From assembly GCA_026709365.1 (NCBI GenBank), contig JAPOTD010000123.1, forward strand, positions 1 to 36,319: a DNA stretch of 36,319 nucleotides, given 5' to 3'. The stretch comes from Gammaproteobacteria bacterium. GTDB lineage: Bacteria; Pseudomonadota; Gammaproteobacteria; Pseudomonadales; Azotimanducaceae. This document shows positions 31,364-36,319 of this stretch, in pieces. A model generated the notes under the pieces. That model was not told where the DNA came from, made no database searches, and saw only the letters and a program-made list of their open reading frames with translations. The position numbers and the translations under genes are program-made. Numbering within the stretch: position 1 is the first letter of the stretch; the number at the start of each line of letters is the position of its first letter.

Positions 31364-32284
31364 ATGTCGAATCGCTCACCGCCCGTTCCCATCGCCGCGC
31401 CCCGGACGTGGCCCACATGGTGCCTCGTGGGGCTGGGCTGGCTCATTGCCCGGCTGCCTTGGACGGCGATCTTTCGCTTGAGCGGGCCGCTCGCAGGCTT
31501 GGCGTTCCGCTTCGGCGGTAGCCGCCGCCGAATCACCGAAACCAACCTGCGCCTGTGCTTTCCCGAACTCGGCCCGGCCGAGCGGCAAGCGATGGCACGG
31601 CGCGTTTTCGAGGCCGTGGCGCTGGGCGTTTTGGAGGTTTGCGTGGCTTGGCTGAATCCGCGGCGCGGCCGGCGGCACCGGGTCCGCCTCGAAGGGGTTG
31701 AGCACTTCCAAGCCGCCTTGGGCAAGGGGCGGGGCCTGCTGCTGCTCGGCGCCCACTTTGCGGTCATGGACATCATCGCCGCGCCGCTGGCCAGCTTGGG
31801 GCCGGTGGCCGTCATGTACCGCCGCAACCGCAACCCGGTCTGGGAATGGCTGCAGGTGCGCGGACGCCGCCACTACTTCACCGAGGTCCTGGAACGCAAG
31901 GCGCTGCGCCCGACCCTGCGCGCCCTCAAGGCGGGCCAAGCCATTTGGTACGCCGCCGACCAGGACTACGGCGCCAAGCACTCGGTGTTCGCGCCGTTCT
32001 TCGGCGTCTCGGCCGCCACCATCACCGCCACCGCCCAACTGGCCCGCCACAACGGCTCGCCGGTGCTGATGATGAGCCAGCACCGCGACCCGGCGGCGCG
32101 CAGCTGGACCATCCGCTTCGAGCCGCCGCTGGCGAACTTCCCCAGCGGCGATGCGCAGCGCGACGCCGCCGCCGTCAATCAGGCCATTGAAGCGGCCGTG
32201 CGCCGCGCCCCGGAACAGTACCTATGGCTGCACCGGCGGTTCAAGACCCGGCCGCCGGGCGAGGCGAGGCCCTACGCGCCATGA
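31364..32284 (+). CDS. LpxL/LpxM-like lysophospholipid (lipid A) acyltransferase
   Basis: A 306-residue inner-membrane acyltransferase. The catalytic HX4D motif is His131-Asp136 in LLGAHFAVMDII. Family features include an early hydrophobic segment (WCLVGLGWLIARLPW), RRITETNLRLCFPEL, the AVMYRRNRNPVWEWL segment, and the C-terminal PEQYLWLHRRFKTRP. LpxL/HtrB-type enzymes add a secondary acyl chain to Kdo2-lipid A. The start is set at the ATG at 31364; upstream in-frame codons from 31247 show no family similarity. The next gene, an MFS exporter, begins 43 bases downstream and may be co-transcribed. Its presence supports a Gram-negative host. Confidence 0.9.
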   Translation: MSNRSPPVPIAAPRTWPTWCLVGLGWLIARLPWTAIFRLSGPLAGLAFRFGGSRRRITETNLRLCFPELGPAERQAMARRVFEAVALGVLEVCVAWLNPRRGRRHRVRLEGVEHFQAALGKGRGLLLLGAHFAVMDIIAAPLASLGPVAVMYRRNRNPVWEWLQVRGRRHYFTEVLERKALRPTLRALKAGQAIWYAADQDYGAKHSVFAPFFGVSAATITATAQLARHNGSPVLMMSQHRDPAARSWTIRFEPPLANFPSGDAQRDAAAVNQAIEAAVRRAPEQYLWLHRRFKTRPPGEARPYAP

Positions 32285-32327
32285 GGCGATCCGGCTGCGT
32301 TTTGCCTGAACCGAGGCCACACGGCCC

Positions 32328-33518
32328 ATGAGGCCCCTGCATTACTACCTGCTCGGCACCGGCAGTTGGTTTCTGTCGGTGGGCATTCAGGGGGTCATGT
32401 TCGCCTGGCTGGTGACCATGGTGCTGCGCGAGTCACCCGACCGGGTGGGCATCGCCCAGATGACGCTGCTGCTGCCGGGCACGCTGTTCATTCTGGCGGG
32501 CGGCAGCGTGGCCGACCGCTACGGCGGGCGGCGGGTGGCGGCGCTCGCCCAGGCCGCGGGCACACTGGCGCCCCTTTGGCTGCTGGCCTTGGTGCTCGCC
32601 GACCGGCTCACGTTCGCCGGCCTGCTGGCCTACGCCCTAGTGATGGGCTGCGCCCAGGCGTTCGTGACCCCGGCCCGTGACGGCCTGCTCAACTACGTTG
32701 CCGACGGGCGCATTCAGCGCACCGTCATGCTGGCCGGCATCGCCCAGTTCGGCACCTCGATCCTCGGCTTCCTGCTCGCCTCCACGGCGGACGCGGTGGG
32801 CCCGGCGCTGATACTGGGCATTCAGGTGCTGATTCTCGCCGTGGGCGTGGTCGGCTTTCTCAACATCGCCCAACCCCGGCGCGCGCATCAACCCGAGTCC
32901 CGCACCACCCTGATGGCGTCGGTCATTGAAGGCGCCACAACCGTGCTGCGGCATCGGCAGTTGCGCATGGTGGCGTTGCAGAACGTGGCCATGGCGCTGT
33001 TCTTCATGGGCTCCTACATCGTCACCCTGCCGCTGCTGGTGCGCGAGGCGTTCAACGGCTCCGCCAGCGACCTCGGCCTGATGAACGCCTGCAACTCCAT
33101 CGGCCTGGTGCTGGCGATCTTCGTGCTGCTGCGTAGGGGCGACGTGGCCCGTCAGGGCCGTGCCTTGATTGCGGCCCAGTTCGTGGGCGCCATCATGCTC
33201 GGCGCCGTGGCCTTGGCGCCGGGCTTCGCCGCCTTTCTGGGCTTGGTGTTCGTTTGGGGCGCTTGCGGCGGCGTCGCCATGACCATGTCGCGCACCATCA
33301 TGCAGGAGCAGGCCCCGGACGGACAGCAGGGCCGGGTGATGGGCTTCCACTCCTTTTCCTTCATGGGCGCAGGCCCCTTGGGCGCCTTGGGCAGCGGCTA
33401 CCTGGTTGATGAGATGGGTGCCCAAGCCGCACTCGGCATCAGCGCTGCGGGCATGCTGGCGGTGGTGTTGATGATCGGGTTGCGCTCTTCGCTATGGCGC
33501 ATGGAGACCGCCTCCTGA
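32328..33518 (+). CDS. MFS transporter, EntS-like (MFS_3)
   Basis: A 396-residue membrane protein with about 12 hydrophobic helices. LLLPGTLFILAGGSVADRYGGRRVAALAQ contains motif A in the 2-3 loop, and the second half (QAPDGQQGRVMGFHSFSFMGAGPLGALGSGYL) is typical of the MFS_3 group, which contains the enterobactin exporter EntS and macrolide efflux proteins. An export role is likely; the substrate is unknown. It is transcribed with the acyltransferase. Its TGA lies 11 bases before the end of the convergent small-protein cassette. Confidence 0.88.
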   Translation: MRPLHYYLLGTGSWFLSVGIQGVMFAWLVTMVLRESPDRVGIAQMTLLLPGTLFILAGGSVADRYGGRRVAALAQAAGTLAPLWLLALVLADRLTFAGLLAYALVMGCAQAFVTPARDGLLNYVADGRIQRTVMLAGIAQFGTSILGFLLASTADAVGPALILGIQVLILAVGVVGFLNIAQPRRAHQPESRTTLMASVIEGATTVLRHRQLRMVALQNVAMALFFMGSYIVTLPLLVREAFNGSASDLGLMNACNSIGLVLAIFVLLRRGDVARQGRALIAAQFVGAIMLGAVALAPGFAAFLGLVFVWGACGGVAMTMSRTIMQEQAPDGQQGRVMGFHSFSFMGAGPLGALGSGYLVDEMGAQAALGISAAGMLAVVLMIGLRSSLWRMETAS

Positions 33519-33528
33519 TTTCCGCGCG

Positions 33529-33684
33529 CTAGCGATAAGGAACATGAACTTGGCGACCGGATTTATCAGCCCATATTTCCGCTCTAGTTGCGGACAGGTG
33601 GATGGCGTCACAAACGAAGCTGAAGCCCGCCTTGGCAAGAACTTCCGACCACTCCTCTCGGGGGAGCAAGCGGACGGCGCTCAC
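33529..33684 (-). CDS. Small HicA-like protein (putative toxin)
   Basis: A 51-residue protein, starting with GTG, too short to stand out among longer frames. VRLLPREEWSEVLAKAGF, then CDAIHLSATRAEIWAD and the end KSGRQVHVPYR, recall the short double-stranded RNA-binding fold of HicA: a helix, a GF turn, a central His and a terminal basic V.VP strand. HicA toxins cleave mRNA with one His. Its GTG overlaps the TGA of the upstream gene (GTGA), showing tight coupling to a HicB-like partner. The similarity is weak and the protein is shorter than most HicA, so the call is tentative. Confidence 0.5.
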   Translation of the reverse strand: MSAVRLLPREEWSEVLAKAGFSFVCDAIHLSATRAEIWADKSGRQVHVPYR

Positions 33685-33956
33685 TCGAAGGCGGCTTGGG
33701 CGCTTACTACAAACCGATCCTTTTCGTACACCGGATTCGGGAATTCAAGCGGCTTCGCCATTTGGCAAACGGAAACGTCCACCCCCGCATTTGCCTTGTA
33801 GAGATACGCCACTGCGCTTGGAACGTCGGCTAACACGTCCTTTTGCCGATTCCCGATCAGGTTGAGGCCAGGCAGGTCATCGCTGTAGGCAATGTAGTGA
33901 TTGCCATGCCTTTCAATGCGAACGCGAATTGCCGTGGTGAGTTGGGCTTGCGCCAT
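33681..33956 (-). CDS. HicB-like small protein (putative antitoxin)
   Basis: A 91-residue protein. IRVRIERHGNHYIAYSDDLPGLNLIGNRQKDVLADVPSAVAYLYKANAG follows the HicB or DUF1902 pattern: a degenerate RNase H-like strand pair (IAYSDDLPGL) then a helix. HicB antitoxins neutralise HicA and often bind their promoter, but no C-terminal DNA-binding domain is seen here. The second gene of a three-gene cassette, 11 bases after the first, and coupled to the HicA-like gene by a GTGA overlap. The order antitoxin then toxin is reversed relative to the common hicAB order. Confidence 0.6.
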   Translation of the reverse strand: MAQAQLTTAIRVRIERHGNHYIAYSDDLPGLNLIGNRQKDVLADVPSAVAYLYKANAGVDVSVCQMAKPLEFPNPVYEKDRFVVSAQAAFE

Positions 33957-33967
33957 TGTGCTGCCGA

Positions 33968-34144
33968 TCAGCGAGTTCTGCGGGTGCGCGACTTTGGCAC
34001 AGGCGCCTTGCGGACATCAACATCCCTCAGCAATGCATTGGCCAACTGGCTAGGCGTGGCGTCCATGCTGAACTGCTCATTGATCTCCACCTTGGTTGGC
34101 TGGTAGGTGCGCGGGCGCACCTCGATCGTCGGCTTCGGTTCCAT
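33968..34144 (-). CDS. Small basic protein of unknown function, first gene of a three-gene cassette
   Basis: A 58-residue protein, MEPKPTIEVRPRTYQPTKVE, then a helix (SMDATPSQLANALLRDV) and a very basic tail (KSRTRRTR). The ATG at 34144 has GGGGAGGAC immediately upstream, one of the best ribosome sites in the window, so it is probably real although not recognised. It is followed by the HicB-like gene after 11 bases. It could be the DNA-binding component missing from that protein; this is inference from position and charge only. Confidence 0.6.
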   Translation of the reverse strand: MEPKPTIEVRPRTYQPTKVEINEQFSMDATPSQLANALLRDVDVRKAPVPKSRTRRTR

Positions 34145-34548
34145 GTCCTCCCCCCAACTGCAAGTTCGTGATCGATGGTATCACACAAGAAACCTTGACC
34201 TGCCAACATGAGTCAGCTGCCCGGGTGTACGTCAGGAATGTGGTCCGTATGTGTACGGCTAGTTTTCCGGCCAAGCTTCCATGGCCTGGCCGATGGCGGC
34301 CTTCAAGCCAGATGGCATCGAACAGGCAGGCATGGGAACACCTCCAACGGCCAGCGGAAACCGCGCCGATTCCACAACGCGCCAATGACGCCGAAACAGG
34401 CGCTCGTTGTGTGTGTGGGAGGGATCAGATTCGAAATGTTTGTGAGCCCGCACAGGGCATGCGCCAACACTGCGGGCCACCGCCAAGTTCCGAGAGGCAG
34501 CGGCCGTTTCCTGCGACCGCCCAGCCAGCACCGGCACCGCGGTTTGCG
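34145..34548. other. Gene-free interval with repeat copy 5
   Basis: No convincing gene in 404 bases. At about 34402-34453 there is a tail copy of the dispersed repeat (GGATCAGATTCGAAATGTTT and AGCCCGCAC). The rest probably holds the promoter of the small-protein cassette, but no clear boxes are seen. Confidence 0.55.
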
Positions 34549-35613
34549 TCAGGTTCCCCGCCGCACGCCAGTGCCTTGGTTCGCTGCGCTCTCCGCGCGG
34601 GCCAGCAGGTCCGCAGCGTCCACGCACTGGATCACCCAGTCGCCCACCTCAGCCAGCACGGCAGGGTCCGCGATGCGGTCGAGCAGCGGCGAAAGCCGGG
34701 CCGCAGCGGCGTCGCCGAACTTGAGCCGCACCAAGCGCGCCGCCATGTCCCGCCGACCCTGCTCCAAGCCTTCGCGCAGGCCCGTCTCGCGGCCCTCCGC
34801 GAACCACTGCTCAGTCCATTGCTTCGCCCGTTCCGCCAACATCGTCACGCCCTCCTTAAGGTCTTCAACTTCTTCAATCAGCCCCCGATCCGCTTCCGGG
34901 AAGCGCAGCGGCATCAGTACTTCGCCCACCCACTCCACGAACACCAGCCCAAGCTCGTCATCCTCGCCAAGCCAGGCCAACGTGCCGCGCAGGGCGTCCA
35001 CCAAGGCCTCCGGCGACGCCGCGGCCTCGATGCGCACGAAAGCAGACATCAGGTTCCGCTCCGGCAAATCCTGCTGCGCCAGCGCGCGGGCGTCAAGCAG
35101 AAGGTAGCGCGGCCCGGCGACGTAGGGGGCCAGTTCCTTCGGCGGCCCCGCCCGCTCGGCCAGGTCCAGGGCCGGCGTCCAGCGGCGCAGGCCGGTGTGC
35201 AGGACGATGGGCAGCACCGCCGGCATCCCGCCATCCGCCCCCCAGGCTCCGGCGGCAAGGCCCTCGCAGATCAAGCCGGTGAGGGTCATCATGCGGGCGG
35301 GCATGCGCGCATCCGGGGTGGATTGCGCCTCCAAGGCGATGACCACCGTGCCGCCGCCCCTGAGCTCGACGGTCCAGAGCAGGTCGCCGCGCCGCCGCCG
35401 GAGTTCGGCGCTGACGTGTTCGGCGGGCAGGGGCCGCAGGGTGTCCAAGTCGAGGTCCGCCGTCCAGCCGCCGTGTACGAAGGCGCGCAGCGCATCGGCC
35501 ATCATGCGGACGTCGCCCAGGAGGCGCTTGGCGGCCCGGTCGTGGCCTTCGGGGATGGGCACGGGGTGGTTTCCGATGGCTGCGGTCGGGGAAACGATAG
35601 GCGCTCGGGGCAT
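34549..35613 (-). CDS. Rpn family (YhgA-like) recombination-promoting nuclease/transposase-like protein
   Basis: A 354-residue protein. The N-terminal third follows the Rpn pattern: HDRAAKRLLGDVRMMADALRAFV, then DLLWTVELRGGGTVVIALEAQS, which contains the D...E-x-Q part of a PD-(D/E)XK nuclease core. A YLLLDARALAQQDL segment and a C-terminal helical region with EGRETGLREGLEQGRRDMAARLVRLKFGD complete it; short repeated EGRxxGLxEG turns are typical. E. coli Rpn proteins are DNases that stimulate RecA-independent recombination, and recent work links them to phage defence. It stands alone between two gene-free stretches. Confidence 0.85.
   Translation of the reverse strand: MPRAPIVSPTAAIGNHPVPIPEGHDRAAKRLLGDVRMMADALRAFVHGGWTADLDLDTLRPLPAEHVSAELRRRRGDLLWTVELRGGGTVVIALEAQSTPDARMPARMMTLTGLICEGLAAGAWGADGGMPAVLPIVLHTGLRRWTPALDLAERAGPPKELAPYVAGPRYLLLDARALAQQDLPERNLMSAFVRIEAAASPEALVDALRGTLAWLGEDDELGLVFVEWVGEVLMPLRFPEADRGLIEEVEDLKEGVTMLAERAKQWTEQWFAEGRETGLREGLEQGRRDMAARLVRLKFGDAAAARLSPLLDRIADPAVLAEVGDWVIQCVDAADLLARAESAANQGTGVRRGT

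Positions 35614-36319
<706 letters not shown>

Overview
The window looks like one end of a contig from a GC-rich Gram-negative bacterium, most likely a proteobacterium and perhaps an uncultured gammaproteobacterium. The evidence is a lipid A-type acyltransferase, Tat and lipoprotein signals, and a large set of CoA-, steroid- or alkane-like oxidative genes (SDRs, a phytanoyl-CoA dioxygenase-like protein, a CaiB-type CoA transferase, a P450, a molybdenum hydroxylase and a Rieske oxygenase start). The taxon is an inference. The last ~80 bases are almost pure C and look like a sequencing artefact.

Layout. 1-2.5 kb: partial Rieske oxygenase, SDR, PhyH-like dioxygenase and VOC protein. 2.7-9.74 kb: a complete type II-C CRISPR-Cas locus. 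cas9-cas1-cas2 lie on the + strand, followed by an array of 29 identical 36-bp repeats and 28 spacers, then a compact tracrRNA gene. The array and tracrRNA read on the - strand, towards the cas genes. Each repeat ends in an extended -10 box like that of the Neisseria II-C repeats. 9.8-13.8 kb: a broken RHH gene, a two-subunit molybdenum hydroxylase and a VapBC-like pair. 14.2-20 kb: SDR, CoA transferase, esterase, MFS exporter and P450. 20.5-25 kb: a paired diheme cytochrome and beta-helix lipoprotein, a RelBE-like pair and an AAA ATPase, separated by copies of a dispersed repeat. 25.1-30.5 kb: a TPP enzyme, an exported protein with a predicted N-terminal histidine, a rhomboid protease and an S9 peptidase lipoprotein. 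30.6-31.2 kb: a 36-bp tandem repeat and a small gene for a proline-rich peptide with a microcin V-like leader. 31.4-35.6 kb: LpxL-like acyltransferase, MFS exporter, a three-gene small-protein cassette and an Rpn-family nuclease.

How the parts work together. In the CRISPR locus Cas1-Cas2 would acquire spacers, and Cas9 would use crRNA:tracrRNA duplexes. The tracrRNA anti-repeat is directly visible: 17 matched bases, a 4-nt bulge and a 7-bp lower stem, followed by a terminator hairpin. The proline-rich peptide gene has its own strong ribosome binding site and a 14-bp perfect hairpin after its stop. No exporter for it is in the window. Toxin-antitoxin-like cassettes, an Rpn nuclease and repeat elements mark the non-CRISPR stretches as accessory or frequently rearranged.
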